Positions 12,235 through 20,976 are shown, counted from the stretch's first letter. The stretch is DNA of 64,000 nt from Curtobacterium sp. MMLR14_010 (GCF_001865015.1 NZ_MJGV01000002.1:300192-364191); one strand, 5' to 3'. The notes: generated by a model from the sequence alone, not told the origin. Program-made: numbers and translations.

Positions 12235-13722
12235 GTGGCAGTGAAGCAGGTGGACCCGATCGACGTCGTCCTCATCGGGGGCGGCATCATGAGCGCCACG
12301 TTGGGCGCACTCATCCACCGGCTGGAGCCGTCGTGGAAGATCCGGGTGTACGAGCGCCTCGGCAGCGTCGCGCAGGAGAGCTCGAACCCGTGGAACAACG
12401 CCGGGACGGGGCACTCCGCACTCTGTGAGCTGAACTACACGCCTGAGCTGCCCGACGGCCGGGTGGAGATCACGAAGGCCGTCAACGTCAACGAGCAGTT
12501 CCAGGTCTCGCGACAGTTCTGGTCGTTCCTCGTCGAGACCGGCACCCTGCCCGACCCGTCGAACTTCATCAACCCGACGCCGCACATCTCCTTCGTCTGG
12601 GGCGCCGACAACGTCGCCTACATGCGCGCTCGGTACGAGGCCATGAAGGACCACCCCCTGTTCGCCGGGCTCGAGTTCAGCGACGACGCCGAGCAGATCC
12701 GCAAGTGGGCACCGGCGCTCATCCCTGGCCGCAAGAAGGACCAGCCCATCGCGGCGACGTACTCGGCCGCCGGGTCGGACGTCGACTTCGGGTCGCTCAC
12801 CCGCCAGCTCTTCGACCAGCTCGAGGTCGACGGCGTCGAGTTCGAACCGAGCCACCGCGTGCGGAACATCAGCCGCGGCAAGGAGTTCGACGGCTGGGCA
12901 CTCGACGTCGTGAACGAGATCGGCCGGTCCCCGCAGAAGATCGCGGCGAAGTTCGTCTTCGTCGGCGCCGGTGGCGGGGCCCTGCAGCTGCTGCAGAAGT
13001 CCGGCATCCCGGAGATCCGCGGCTACGGCGGGTTCCCGGTGTCGGGGGAGTTCCTCCGCACCGACGACCCCGAGGTCGTGCAGAAGCACGCGGCGAAGGT
13101 CTACGGCAAGGCGAGCGTCGGCGCCCCGCCGATGTCCGTGCCGCACCTGGACACCCGCATCGTGGACGGCAAGGCCTCGCTGATGTTCGGCCCGTACGCC
13201 GGGTTCAGCCCCAAGTTCCTCAAGCAGGGGTCGGTGCTCGACCTGTTCCGGTCGATCCGTCCGCACAACCTGCGCCCGATGCTGAGCGTCGCGTTCTCGA
13301 ACTTCGACCTGCTCCGCTACCTGATCGGGCAGCTGCTCGCGTCGAAGTCGACCAAGTTCGACGCCCTGCGCGACTTCATGCCGAGCGCCGAACCCGAGAA
13401 CTGGCACAAGATCATCGCCGGGCAGCGCGTGCAGGTCATCAAGCCGGACAAGGACAAGGGCGGCGTCCTGCAGTTCGGGACCGAGGTCATCACGGCTGCC
13501 GACGGCTCCATCGCCGGCCTGCTCGGTGCGTCGCCCGGGGCCTCGACCGCGGTGCCGATCATGCTCGGGCTGCTCCGGAAGTGCTTCCCCGACCGCTGGG
13601 ACCGCTGGGAGGACGCGGTGCGCGTGATGGTGCCGACCTACGGCAAGGACCTCGGCGCGGATGCGGCACTCGCCGACGAGACCCTCGGCCGCACCGCGGC
13701 GGTGCTCGGCTTGCACCACTGA
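12235..13722 (+). CDS. mqo: Malate:quinone oxidoreductase
   Basis: FAD-dependent peripheral membrane enzyme oxidising malate to oxaloacetate with electrons passed to menaquinone, a TCA-cycle step. The 495 aa match the family length. The N-terminal FAD-binding loop VVLIGGGIMSATLG is at about 11-24. Conserved NPWNNAGTGHSALCELNYTP and GGGGALQLLQKSGIPE-type segments are present. A second GTG two codons later (12241) is an alternative start. The gene is monocistronic between the asd palindrome and the SOS-controlled radical SAM gene. Confidence 0.95.
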   Translation: MAVKQVDPIDVVLIGGGIMSATLGALIHRLEPSWKIRVYERLGSVAQESSNPWNNAGTGHSALCELNYTPELPDGRVEITKAVNVNEQFQVSRQFWSFLVETGTLPDPSNFINPTPHISFVWGADNVAYMRARYEAMKDHPLFAGLEFSDDAEQIRKWAPALIPGRKKDQPIAATYSAAGSDVDFGSLTRQLFDQLEVDGVEFEPSHRVRNISRGKEFDGWALDVVNEIGRSPQKIAAKFVFVGAGGGALQLLQKSGIPEIRGYGGFPVSGEFLRTDDPEVVQKHAAKVYGKASVGAPPMSVPHLDTRIVDGKASLMFGPYAGFSPKFLKQGSVLDLFRSIRPHNLRPMLSVAFSNFDLLRYLIGQLLASKSTKFDALRDFMPSAEPENWHKIIAGQRVQVIKPDKDKGGVLQFGTEVITAADGSIAGLLGASPGASTAVPIMLGLLRKCFPDRWDRWEDAVRVMVPTYGKDLGADAALADETLGRTAAVLGLHH

Positions 13723-13735
13723 CCCTTTCCTTGGC

Positions 13736-13764
13736 TTGCATCGCGTTCGAACGTGTGTTCGAAT
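13736..13764 (+). promoter_or_regulatory. Promoter of the radical SAM gene, overlapping the LexA box
   Basis: TTGCAT (13736-13741) and TCGAAT (13759-13764) are separated by 17 nt. The expected start point coincides with ATG 13771. The LexA box covers the spacer and part of the -10, so bound LexA would block polymerase. Confidence 0.5.
13746..13763. promoter_or_regulatory. LexA-binding SOS box
   Basis: TTCGAACGTGTGTTCGAA contains the actinobacterial consensus TCGAAC-N4-GTTCGA as a perfect dyad (half-sites 13747-13752 and 13757-13762). It sits directly over the promoter of the next gene. Confidence 0.85.
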
Positions 13765-13770
13765 TGCGGC

Positions 13771-14907
13771 ATGCGATGGAACGGGCAGGCGATCGATGCG
13801 TCGCTCAGTGATGCCCTGCCGGGGCTCGAGTCGAACAGCGGGTTCGTCCGGAGCGTCACGACGCCGGAGTTCGCCGGGGTCACCTTCCACGAAGTCCTGG
13901 CGAAGTCCGCGCTGAACCGCGTCAACGGCATCCAGGGGGACACCTGGGGGATGACGATCAACCCCTACCGCGGCTGCAGCCACGCCTGCGTGTACTGCTT
14001 CGCCCGACCCACCCACACGTACCTGGAGTTCGACGCCGGCGCCGACTTCGACCAGCAGATCGTCGTCAAGACCAACGTGGCCGAGGTGCTGCGCCGCGAA
14101 CTGGCGAAGCCGAGCTGGGACCGCCACCCGGTCGCCCTCGGGACGAACACCGACCCGTACCAGCGGGCCGAGGGCCGGTACCGCCTGATGCCCGGCATCA
14201 TCGAGGCCCTGGCCGAGTCCGGCACACCGTTCAGCATCCTGACGAAGGGCACGCTGCTCCGTCGGGACATCCCGCTCCTGGTCGAGGCAGCCCGGACGGT
14301 CCCCGTCGACGTCGCGATGTCCATCGCCGTGTACGACGACGACCTGCAGCAGTCCGTCGAGCCGGGCACGCCGACCACCTCGGCACGCCTGGCGACCGTG
14401 CGCGCCGTGGTCGACGCCGGCCTGCCGTGCTCGGTGTTCCTGATGCCCGTGCTGCCGTACGTCACGGACACCATCGCCCACCTCGACGACGCCGTCGGAC
14501 GGGCGGCGGCCGCCGGTGCCACGAGCCTGATGTACTCGGCACTCCACCTGAAGCCCGGCGTCAAGCCGTGGTACATGGAGTGGCTGGGGCGGACGCACCC
14601 GGACCTCGTCGCCCGGTACCGCGCCATGTACCTCGACAACACCTACCCGCCGAAGGACTACCGCCGGTGGCTCGCCGAGCGCATCCGCCCGATCATGCGG
14701 GCGCACGGCGTGGGGCTCGGGCGCGTCGACCCCGCGACCGGCTCGATGGGCTTCTCCGACGGACCGGCGGGCACCCGACAGGTCGCGCTCGGCGTCGACG
14801 GCCCCGGCAGCGACAGGGAAGCGGGCATCTCCCCGCTGAAGCGCGCCGACCCCGGGTGGGACCGCCGCCGAACCGGGATCACGAACGGCGTGCCGACGCT
14901 GTTCTGA
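13771..14907 (+). CDS. Rv2578c-family radical SAM protein, SOS-regulated
   Basis: A radical S-adenosylmethionine enzyme of 378 aa. The cluster motif C69-X3-C73-X2-C76 lies in YRGCSHACVYCFARP, the arrangement of the spore-photolyase-like group. The reaction is not known for this family; its SOS control suggests a DNA-damage role. I chose ATG 13771 (MRWNGQAI) because the upstream GTG at 13753 falls inside the LexA box and the N-terminus then matches the family. Rv2578c of Mycobacterium tuberculosis is, from memory, next to a known LexA box, so conserved SOS control is plausible. The enzyme could be a photolyase-like repair enzyme or a tRNA/DNA-modifying protein. Confidence 0.85.
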   Translation: MRWNGQAIDASLSDALPGLESNSGFVRSVTTPEFAGVTFHEVLAKSALNRVNGIQGDTWGMTINPYRGCSHACVYCFARPTHTYLEFDAGADFDQQIVVKTNVAEVLRRELAKPSWDRHPVALGTNTDPYQRAEGRYRLMPGIIEALAESGTPFSILTKGTLLRRDIPLLVEAARTVPVDVAMSIAVYDDDLQQSVEPGTPTTSARLATVRAVVDAGLPCSVFLMPVLPYVTDTIAHLDDAVGRAAAAGATSLMYSALHLKPGVKPWYMEWLGRTHPDLVARYRAMYLDNTYPPKDYRRWLAERIRPIMRAHGVGLGRVDPATGSMGFSDGPAGTRQVALGVDGPGSDREAGISPLKRADPGWDRRRTGITNGVPTLF

Positions 14908-14969
14908 CGCCGGTCCGGGGCGCTCCCCAGCACACCTTCGGGGGACATCGAACGTCAGACCCCTGCCGC

Positions 14970-14975
14970 TATCAT
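14970..14975 (+). promoter_or_regulatory. -10-like TATCAT before the histidine kinase operon
   Basis: TATCAT would start a leader of about 95 nt ending in the strong ribosome site GGAAGGAG (15061-15068). The leader contains a small GTACCC...GGGTAC dyad. No clear -35 is seen. Confidence 0.4.
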
Positions 14976-15075
14976 CGAAGCAGTCGTCATCCGGTACCCG
15001 ATCCGGGGTACACGACCGCGTCGATGGTGGTTGGATCGTGGGCGGCGCTCCCTGGCTCCCGGAAGGAGACGCACC

Positions 15076-16305
15076 GTGCTCGGCATCCCCACGCACCTCG
15101 CTCCGCGGGTGAACGCGTGGTCGACCGTGCGGGCCTTCCACGCGGCGGCCGTCGGGTCGCTGCTGGCTGCTGCGCTGACGCTCCTGCTCTTCGTCCTGAC
15201 CGACACCGACGTCCGGGTGGTGGGGGCACTGGTCGCCCTCCTGCCGATGCTCGCGATGATCGGCGTCCACGTGCAGTTCGGCACGTGGCGCTCCGCGGTC
15301 GCGTTCCTGCTCGTCGGCGGCGTCTGCGCCTGGTGGTTCTCGCTCGTCGTGCAGCAGGACATCGCGGTGCCGTGGGTGACGTCCTACCTGCTCTCGCTCG
15401 TCGTCGTGCCGCTCGTCCTGGTCGGTGGTGCCGGTGCGGTCCCCGGTCGTGTGGTCCTGTGGTCCGTCGCGGGGCTCGCGGTCGGCCGGATCGCGACGGG
15501 CATCGCCGCCGCGCAGACCGGCGGGCCGGCGTACCCCCTCGTGCTCGCCTGGTTGACCCTGGCGTTCGTGGCCGGCATCGTGCTGGTCGGCGGACGCAGC
15601 ACCGCGCGGTCGCAGCGTGTCCAGCCCGAGCTCCTCCGCTCCGCGCGCGAAGAGCACGTGTCCGCGTACCGCGCCGGCGTCGAGTCCGAGGCCTCCGCGA
15701 TCCTCCACGACACCGTGCTGAACCACCTCGGGGCGATCGCGCTCGCACCTGACGGCCCGATGGACGAACAGCTCGCCCGCACGGTGGACGCCGACTTCGC
15801 GATGCTCACCGGCAAGGCCTGGCTGGCGAGCGAACCGGACGACACCGGCGACAGCGCCGCGGTCGGGGCCTTCGAGCACGTGATCGAGGAACACCGCGCC
15901 GAGGGGCTCCAGGTCCTGGTCACGGGGGACCCGGCCGCGCTCGCCCGACTCGAGCCCGCGTCCCTCACGGCGTTGGTCCGAGCCGTCGGTGCCTGCCTGG
16001 CGAACGTCCGGAAGCACGCCGGCACCGACTCGGCAGAGGTGAGCGTCTTCGACGACGGTGCCGCCTGCACCGTGATGGTGGTCGACGACGGCCGCGGGTT
16101 CGACGAGCAGCAGACCGGCGCCGACCGCATGGGCCTGCGCAACTCCGTCCGCGAGCGCATCGGTCGCGTCGGCGGTGACGTCCAGGTGTGGACGTCGCCC
16201 GGCAGCGGCACGAGCGTGATGATGTCGGTGCCGTACGCCACCACGACGAACCCGGTGCGCGTCATCGGCCAGGGCGACACCGACGGTCTGCAGGAGTCCG
16301 CGTGA
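15076..16305 (+). CDS. Sensor histidine kinase (NarL-partner type)
   Basis: Membrane sensor of 409 aa. Start GTG 15076 is set by GGAAGGAG just upstream. Residues about 20-175 form several hydrophobic segments. A short dimerisation helix with the likely phospho-histidine in ILHDTVLNHLGAIAL follows. The C-terminal HATPase domain has the N box NVRKHAG, the G1 box VDDGRGFD and MGLRNSVRERI. These features fit the HisKA_3/NarL kinase group. It overlaps the next gene by 4 nt (GTGA) and is the natural partner of the response regulator at 17422. The signal sensed is unknown. Confidence 0.85.
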   Translation: MLGIPTHLAPRVNAWSTVRAFHAAAVGSLLAAALTLLLFVLTDTDVRVVGALVALLPMLAMIGVHVQFGTWRSAVAFLLVGGVCAWWFSLVVQQDIAVPWVTSYLLSLVVVPLVLVGGAGAVPGRVVLWSVAGLAVGRIATGIAAAQTGGPAYPLVLAWLTLAFVAGIVLVGGRSTARSQRVQPELLRSAREEHVSAYRAGVESEASAILHDTVLNHLGAIALAPDGPMDEQLARTVDADFAMLTGKAWLASEPDDTGDSAAVGAFEHVIEEHRAEGLQVLVTGDPAALARLEPASLTALVRAVGACLANVRKHAGTDSAEVSVFDDGAACTVMVVDDGRGFDEQQTGADRMGLRNSVRERIGRVGGDVQVWTSPGSGTSVMMSVPYATTTNPVRVIGQGDTDGLQESA

Positions 16306-17435
16306 GGGGCTCCAGGACCGCACAGCAGTACGACCCGCTCGGCGCGATGGGGTCGAGGCCCCTCGTCGTCGTCCTCGGCGCCGCAGGGGTGCTGTGGGCG
16401 ATCCTCGTGTCGATCTTCGACCGTGACGTCCTCGGCAGTCCCACCCTCAGCGCCGTCGCGGTGCTCCTGGTCGCGGCCTCGACCGCGGTCGTGATCGTCG
16501 CGTCCAGCCCGTTCCGTGCGCCGTTCCCACGGTGGGCCTTCGTCGCGCACGTGGCGCTCCTCGGCACCGCCGTCGTCGCGAGCGTCGCCGCGCAGTGGGG
16601 CCCGGACCGCAACGCGCTGAACGACTTCATGTCGCTGCTGACCGCCACCGGGATCGTGATGGCGGCGCCCTACCGTCCGTGGCTCGACCTCGTCGTGGGC
16701 GGCGTGGTGCTCGCCGCCGCCGACGCCGTGACCTGGGGCGTCGCGGCGACCGTCTTCCCGCACGCGGTGCCCGTCGCGGTGTCGGCGTTCCTCGCCGCCG
16801 CTCCGACCCTCGTGCTGACCGTCGCGGCCGTGGTCTTCGCGTGGACGTTCGCCGGCCTCGCCGAGCGGGTGCAGATCCGCGCGGGGTCGTACTCCGTCGA
16901 GCGGGCCGAGCGTGACGGCATCGCCGAGAGCGTCCAGCAGGACCGCTCCTCGATCCTCGCCGAGGACGTCGCGCCGTTCTTCGCCGAGCTCCGCACCCGC
17001 GAGACCATCACCGACGCCGATCGGGCCCGTGCGCGGTCGATCGCCGACGGCATCCGGCGGGTGATGGTCGCGGACGCCGACCGCACCTGGCTGCAGCAGG
17101 CCGTGCGGGCCGAGGGCGGTGCGGCCGCGACGATCGACGACCCCGACGGGCTCATCGCCGCGCTCGACGCCGACCAGCGCACGGTCGTCCGGACGTTCCT
17201 GCGCGCCGTGCTCCGGGCGTCGACCGTCGACCCCGCCGGCTTCCACGCCACGGTCGAGCGCCGGCCCGACGACCGCGTCGACGTCATCGTCGAGGCCGCG
17301 GTGGCCGACTCCGACGTCGGCATCCACCGTGCCTTCGACCCCTACCTCGCCGTCCTCCGTGTGACGTTCCCGGACCTCGACGTCGCCGTCCGTCCGTCCG
17401 CCCTCGCATTAAGGTTCTCCTATGACCAGCACTGA
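16302..17435 (+). CDS. Degenerate kinase-like membrane protein
   Basis: A 377-aa protein with about six hydrophobic segments in residues 20-185 and a cytoplasmic C-terminal half. The layout parallels the preceding kinase. The helix IAESVQQDRSSILAEDVAPF stands where the phospho-histidine helix should be but has no His. No N box or DxGxG ATP-binding motif is visible. It is therefore probably a non-catalytic paralogue or pseudokinase that heterodimerises with the kinase or tunes the regulator. Start GTG 16302 overlaps the kinase stop; its own 3' end overlaps the response regulator by 14 nt. I do not recognise a named family. Confidence 0.7.
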   Translation: MRGSRTAQQYDPLGAMGSRPLVVVLGAAGVLWAILVSIFDRDVLGSPTLSAVAVLLVAASTAVVIVASSPFRAPFPRWAFVAHVALLGTAVVASVAAQWGPDRNALNDFMSLLTATGIVMAAPYRPWLDLVVGGVVLAAADAVTWGVAATVFPHAVPVAVSAFLAAAPTLVLTVAAVVFAWTFAGLAERVQIRAGSYSVERAERDGIAESVQQDRSSILAEDVAPFFAELRTRETITDADRARARSIADGIRRVMVADADRTWLQQAVRAEGGAAATIDDPDGLIAALDADQRTVVRTFLRAVLRASTVDPAGFHATVERRPDDRVDVIVEAAVADSDVGIHRAFDPYLAVLRVTFPDLDVAVRPSALALRFSYDQH

Positions 17436-18123
17436 CCCGAACAGGCTCTCGGAGGGCATGCCAGCCCTTCCGAACCCCGGATCGCGCCGGGTACGACTGG
17501 CCATCCTCGACGACCACGAGGTCCTGCTCGACAGCCTGTCCAGCTGGATCGCCGTCAACGCCTTCGACTTCGACCTCGCCCTGACCGCGCACACGTGGCT
17601 CGAGATGGTCCACAGCGACAGCTTCCCGACGGACCTGGTGTTCCTCGACTTCCAGCTCAAGGAACCCGTCTCGATCGAGGCCCGCGTGCGCACCTGCCGT
17701 GCCGCCGGCGCAAAGGTCGTCGTGCTCTCGAGCCTCGACACCCGCGAGTCCCGCGACCGTGCCCTCGCCGCCGGCGCCTCGGCGTTCCTGTCGAAGTCGC
17801 TGCCGATGCGCGAGGTCATGGACGTCGCGCGTGACGTCATGGGCGTGGCGCGGGAGACCCCGCCGCAGCGCGAATGGCGTCCGCTGCCGACCGGTGCGAC
17901 GGCGCACCAGCGTCCCAAGCTCAGCCACGGCGAGGAAGAGGCCCTGCGGCTCTACGTCTCCGGGTACTCCACGAACGAGGTCGCCGCGCAGATGAACGTC
18001 CAGTACGAGACCGCCAAGACGTACCTGCGCCGCGTGCGCGAGAAGTACGCCAAGGTGGGGCGCCCGGCGTCGAAGAAGTCCGACCTGATCCGTCGTGCGG
18101 CGGAGGACGGCTTCCTCTCCTAG
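17422..18123 (+). CDS. Response regulator, LuxR/NarL-type
   Basis: Two-component regulator of 233 aa. The receiver domain has the acidic pair D30/D31 (LAILDDHE), phosphoacceptor D76 (LVFLDFQ), S103/S104 and K125 (LSKS). The C-terminal LuxR-type helix-turn-helix is at about 167-230 (EVAAQMNVQYETAKTYLRRVREKY). All catalytic receiver residues are present, so it should be phosphorylated by the kinase at 15076. A weak AAGG precedes ATG 17422. The stop overlaps the tdk start by one base (TAGTG). Confidence 0.88.
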   Translation: MTSTDPNRLSEGMPALPNPGSRRVRLAILDDHEVLLDSLSSWIAVNAFDFDLALTAHTWLEMVHSDSFPTDLVFLDFQLKEPVSIEARVRTCRAAGAKVVVLSSLDTRESRDRALAAGASAFLSKSLPMREVMDVARDVMGVARETPPQREWRPLPTGATAHQRPKLSHGEEEALRLYVSGYSTNEVAAQMNVQYETAKTYLRRVREKYAKVGRPASKKSDLIRRAAEDGFLS

Positions 18124-18755
18124 TGGCCAAGCTGTACTTCCGCTACGGGGCCATGAACAGCGGCAAGAGCACGGGCCTGCTGCAGGCCGCGTACAACTAC
18201 GAGGAACGCGGCCAGCGGGTGCTCCTCGCCAAGCCCGGTGTCGACACGAAGGGCGACCGCGAGATCGTCTCCCGGCTCGGCGTCACGCGGCAGGTCGACG
18301 TCGTGTTCGCCGCCGACGACGACGTCCGCACCGCCGTGGCCGAGGCCGGCGCGGTCGATCCCGCCTCCGCCGAGCTCGACGGCATGGTCCGCCCGGTGAG
18401 CTGCGTGCTCGTCGACGAGGCCCAGTTCCTCACGCCCCACCAGGTCGACGACCTGCTGCGGATCGCGGTGCTCGACGACGTCCCCGTGATCGCGTACGGC
18501 ATCCGCACGGACTTCCGCACCGAGGCCTTCCCCGGCAGCCGACGCCTGCTGGAGCTCGCGCACTCGCTCGAGGAGCTCAAGACCATCTGCCGCTGCGGCC
18601 GCAAGGCGGTCTTCAACGCCCGCAAGGTCGACGGCGCCTTCGTGTTCGACGGCTCGCAGGTCGCGATCGACGGCGTCGACGTCGAGTACGAGTCCCTCTG
18701 CGCCAACTGCTACCTGACGGAGTCCGGCGGTCGCCTCGACGGCGACCTCGGCTGA
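18123..18755 (+). CDS. tdk: Thymidine kinase
   Basis: Salvages thymidine to dTMP using ATP. The 210 aa start at GTG 18123, overlapping the regulator stop. The P-loop GAMNSGKST is at residues 9-17, the catalytic DEAQF is near residue 100, and zinc-lasso cysteines occur in CRCG and CANC. All type II TK hallmarks are intact. Its placement as the last gene of a two-component operon is unusual. The transcript ends at the palindrome 26 nt downstream. Confidence 0.95.
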   Translation: MAKLYFRYGAMNSGKSTGLLQAAYNYEERGQRVLLAKPGVDTKGDREIVSRLGVTRQVDVVFAADDDVRTAVAEAGAVDPASAELDGMVRPVSCVLVDEAQFLTPHQVDDLLRIAVLDDVPVIAYGIRTDFRTEAFPGSRRLLELAHSLEELKTICRCGRKAVFNARKVDGAFVFDGSQVAIDGVDVEYESLCANCYLTESGGRLDGDLG

Positions 18756-18780
18756 CCGCGCGCGTCACGTCACCACGTGC

Positions 18781-18825
18781 CGGACGGGAGGCTCGCTGCC
18801 GGACCGGTGCCGAGCCTCCCGTCCG
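18781..18825 (+). terminator. Palindromic terminator-like repeat after tdk
   Basis: A perfect 15-bp stem (arms CGGACGGGAGGCTCG and complement, 18781-18795 and 18811-18825) encloses a 15-nt loop. It is a copy of the dispersed family, here with a divergent centre. Confidence 0.7.
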
Positions 18826-18990
18826 TCGTCGTGACCGGTCACGACACCCCGCTCACCTCCGCTCAGTGGTCGCGAATCGTCGCCGCAGGCGGCGCCGAGC
18901 GACGCGACATGACCCCTCGGCAGACCGCCGACGGGGTGTCGTGACCACCCGGCGCGGAATGCCCGCGCCCCGCCCCGCGTTCCACCCGGC

Positions 18991-20031
18991 ATGAGCGACG
19001 ATTCCCTGCACCTGTCCGTCCTCGACCTGGCGACCCGCGAGTACGGCCAGTCCAACACGGAGGCCCTGCAGGGGTCCATCGACATGGCAGTGCATGCCGA
19101 GGGCCTCGGCTACGAGCGGTTCTGGGTCGCTGAACACCACGGGATGCCCGGGATCACCTCCTCGGCGCCCGCCGTCCTCCTGAGCGCCGTGGGGGCCGCC
19201 ACGAAGACGATCCGCATCGGCTCCGGCGGCGTGATGTTGCCGAACCACGCGCCGCTCGTCATCGCCGAGCAGTTCGGGACGCTCCGGGCCCTCTACGGCG
19301 ACCGCGTCGACCTCGGTCTCGGGCGTGCCCCGGGCACCGACGGCGCGACCGCGATGGCGCTCCGCCGCACCGACCGCCTCGACGTGGACGACTTCCCCGA
19401 GCGCCTCGCCGACCTCATCGGCTTCTTCACCGGCATGGACGCGGAGAACCCGCTGTCCCGCATCCGCGCGGTGCCCGGCTACGGCGACGTGCCGGAGTTC
19501 TGGCTGCTCGGGTCCTCCGGGTACAGCGCTCAGGTCGCCGGCGCGCTCGGCATCTCGTTCGCGTTCGCGCACCACTTCGCCTCCGACAACACCGAGGCCG
19601 CGCTCGCGCTCTACCGGGACTCGTTCCGTCCGTCGCGCTTCCGGTCCGAGCCGAACGCGCTCATCGGCGTGCAGGTCGTCACGGACGAGGACCCCGCCGT
19701 CGTCGACGAGCAGTCCGCCCCCGGCATGATCTCGTTCATCCGGATGCGTCAGGGCACCAAGCCCGAGCCCGTCTCGATGGAGGAGGCCCGCGCGTACCAG
19801 TTCAGCGACCTCGAGCGCCGGTTCATCGCCGCCCGCACCGAGCGCCAGGCGTACGGCACGGCCGACCAGGTCGCCGACAAGATCAACGCGCTGGTGGAGT
19901 CCACCGGGGCGAACGGCGTGATCGTGGCGCCGGGTGCTGCGCAGGCCCGGTACCGGCACCAGGCGCTCGACGTCATGGCGTCGCTGCACGGGGCAGGGCG
20001 CCTGGTGCGGCGCGCGGTCGCGGTCGCGTAG
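18991..20031 (+). CDS. LLM-class flavin-dependent oxidoreductase
   Basis: Luciferase-like FMN-dependent monooxygenase/oxidoreductase of 346 aa, resembling the MsnO8-like subgroup. Seen are the N-terminal strand LHLSVLDL, the FWVAEHHGMPG segment, IRIGSGGVMLPNHAPL, and GRVDLGLGRAPGTD-like substrate-loop residues. The substrate cannot be told from sequence. The gene is monocistronic with a strong terminator. The 235 bases before it hold the tdk palindrome and no other gene. Confidence 0.88.
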   Translation: MSDDSLHLSVLDLATREYGQSNTEALQGSIDMAVHAEGLGYERFWVAEHHGMPGITSSAPAVLLSAVGAATKTIRIGSGGVMLPNHAPLVIAEQFGTLRALYGDRVDLGLGRAPGTDGATAMALRRTDRLDVDDFPERLADLIGFFTGMDAENPLSRIRAVPGYGDVPEFWLLGSSGYSAQVAGALGISFAFAHHFASDNTEAALALYRDSFRPSRFRSEPNALIGVQVVTDEDPAVVDEQSAPGMISFIRMRQGTKPEPVSMEEARAYQFSDLERRFIAARTERQAYGTADQVADKINALVESTGANGVIVAPGAAQARYRHQALDVMASLHGAGRLVRRAVAVA

Positions 20032-20105
20032 CGCGGGCTGGTCCCGCTCGCGCCGCTGGCGCAGGGGAGCTGGCCCCGCTGGCGCCGCTGGCGCCGCTGG
20101 CGCAT

Positions 20106-20162
20106 CGAGGGAGTAGGAAACGTCGAGTCCGGTCCGCCGACTCGACGATTCCTGCTCCCTCG
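20106..20162 (+). terminator. Terminator of the flavin oxidoreductase gene
   Basis: Long inverted repeat. CGAGGGAG, AGGAA and CGTCGAGTC pair with GACTCGACG, TTCCT and CTCCCTCG, with small internal bulges. It begins 75 nt after the stop. Confidence 0.7.
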
Positions 20163-20354
20163 TTCGCGTCCGGGAGGCTCGGGTCAGCTGAGCAGGCCGA
20201 GTCGCGTCGCCGCCGCATGGCCGGGACGGGCGCGACGTCCGGGACAGGCTGAGGACGGGTGGGCTGACGGCGCCGGTCCCGTCCTGGAGCACATGTGGCG
20301 GGGTACAAACAAGTTCCGTACAAATGCCCACAGCGGTGTCTCTGCGCAACTCGC

Positions 20355-20360
20355 TAGGTT
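20355..20360 (+). promoter_or_regulatory. -10-like TAGGTT before the secreted-protein operon
   Basis: TAGGTT would give a leader of about 70 nt ending with GGAGGGG ahead of GTG 20437. Confidence 0.35.
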
Positions 20361-20436
20361 GATTTCAGCCGATCGCAAGGTTCGGGGGGAAAGCGTCCGT
20401 CTGTGGCGCGGTATGAGTCATGTCCGGAGGGGTCTG

Positions 20437-20976
20437 GTGCGGAAGTCGACGATGGTGACGATCGCGGCGGCGGCGGTCGTGGTGACCGCTGTCGGGTTCA
20501 GCGCGGCGCGCGCGCAGGACTCGCAGGTGGAGCACGAGGCGGCGCCTGCGGCGCTGCTCACTCCGAAGGACCTCCCTGCAGCGTGGCACGCGGCCACGGG
20601 AGCCATCGACGATCCGCTGCCCGCGGGCCGGACCTTCCCGTCTGACCCGCCGCCGTTCTTCGACACTGACGAGGCCGGATCAGCCCAGGCGTTCGCTCCC
20701 GTCCTCCCGAAACAGATCGCTGCGCGGTGGTGGCGATGCGCGTGGATCGAATCCGCGCTGGACGCGTCACCCTCCGAGGCAGCCGCGGCGAAGGACCAGG
20801 CGGAGTCGATGGTCGGCCGGTGGTACGACCTGCCCGGCGTGAAGGACCAAGGAGTCTTCTCCAACTACGACTCCGACATGCGTGCCGCGGCAGCAGCCGC
20901 GGGCGAGAGCGAGTTCCAGGTCGAGTTCGATCTCGACTGCGGACAGCTCGTATTCGAGGAAAAGGGGAATCCATGA
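20437..20976 (+). CDS. Secreted protein of unknown function
   Basis: 179 aa from GTG 20437, chosen because GGAGGGG (20426-20432) lies 4 nt upstream; ATG 20413 is an alternative. A basic N-terminus (VRKSTM) and a hydrophobic run ending near SAARAQ make a Sec signal or anchor. The mature part is acidic and Trp/Ala-rich, with two cysteines (WWRCAW and DLDCGQ) that could form one disulphide. It overlaps the next gene by 4 nt (ATGA), so the pair is co-translated. No family recognised. Confidence 0.7.
   Translation: MRKSTMVTIAAAAVVVTAVGFSAARAQDSQVEHEAAPAALLTPKDLPAAWHAATGAIDDPLPAGRTFPSDPPPFFDTDEAGSAQAFAPVLPKQIAARWWRCAWIESALDASPSEAAAAKDQAESMVGRWYDLPGVKDQGVFSNYDSDMRAAAAAAGESEFQVEFDLDCGQLVFEEKGNP

Larger units (their letters stand above)
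20032..20436. other. Intergenic region with short tandem repeat, terminator and promoter
   Basis: No gene is seen in these 405 bases. From about 20051 to 20103 the 9-mer CCGCTGGCG recurs several times. A strong hairpin follows (20106-20162). Two copies of GTACAAA (20303-20309 and 20318-20324) and a TAGGTT -10 candidate (20355-20360) precede the secreted-protein pair. Confidence 0.6.

Noticed and set aside
12178..16323. 1381-aa open frame on the minus strand across mqo, the radical SAM gene and the kinase
   Set aside because: Spans three well-supported plus-strand genes and shows the Arg/Asp/His-rich composition of an antisense shadow.
18853..20349. 498-aa minus-strand frame over the flavin oxidoreductase
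   Set aside because: Shadow of the plus-strand gene; no recognisable domain and no ribosome site.
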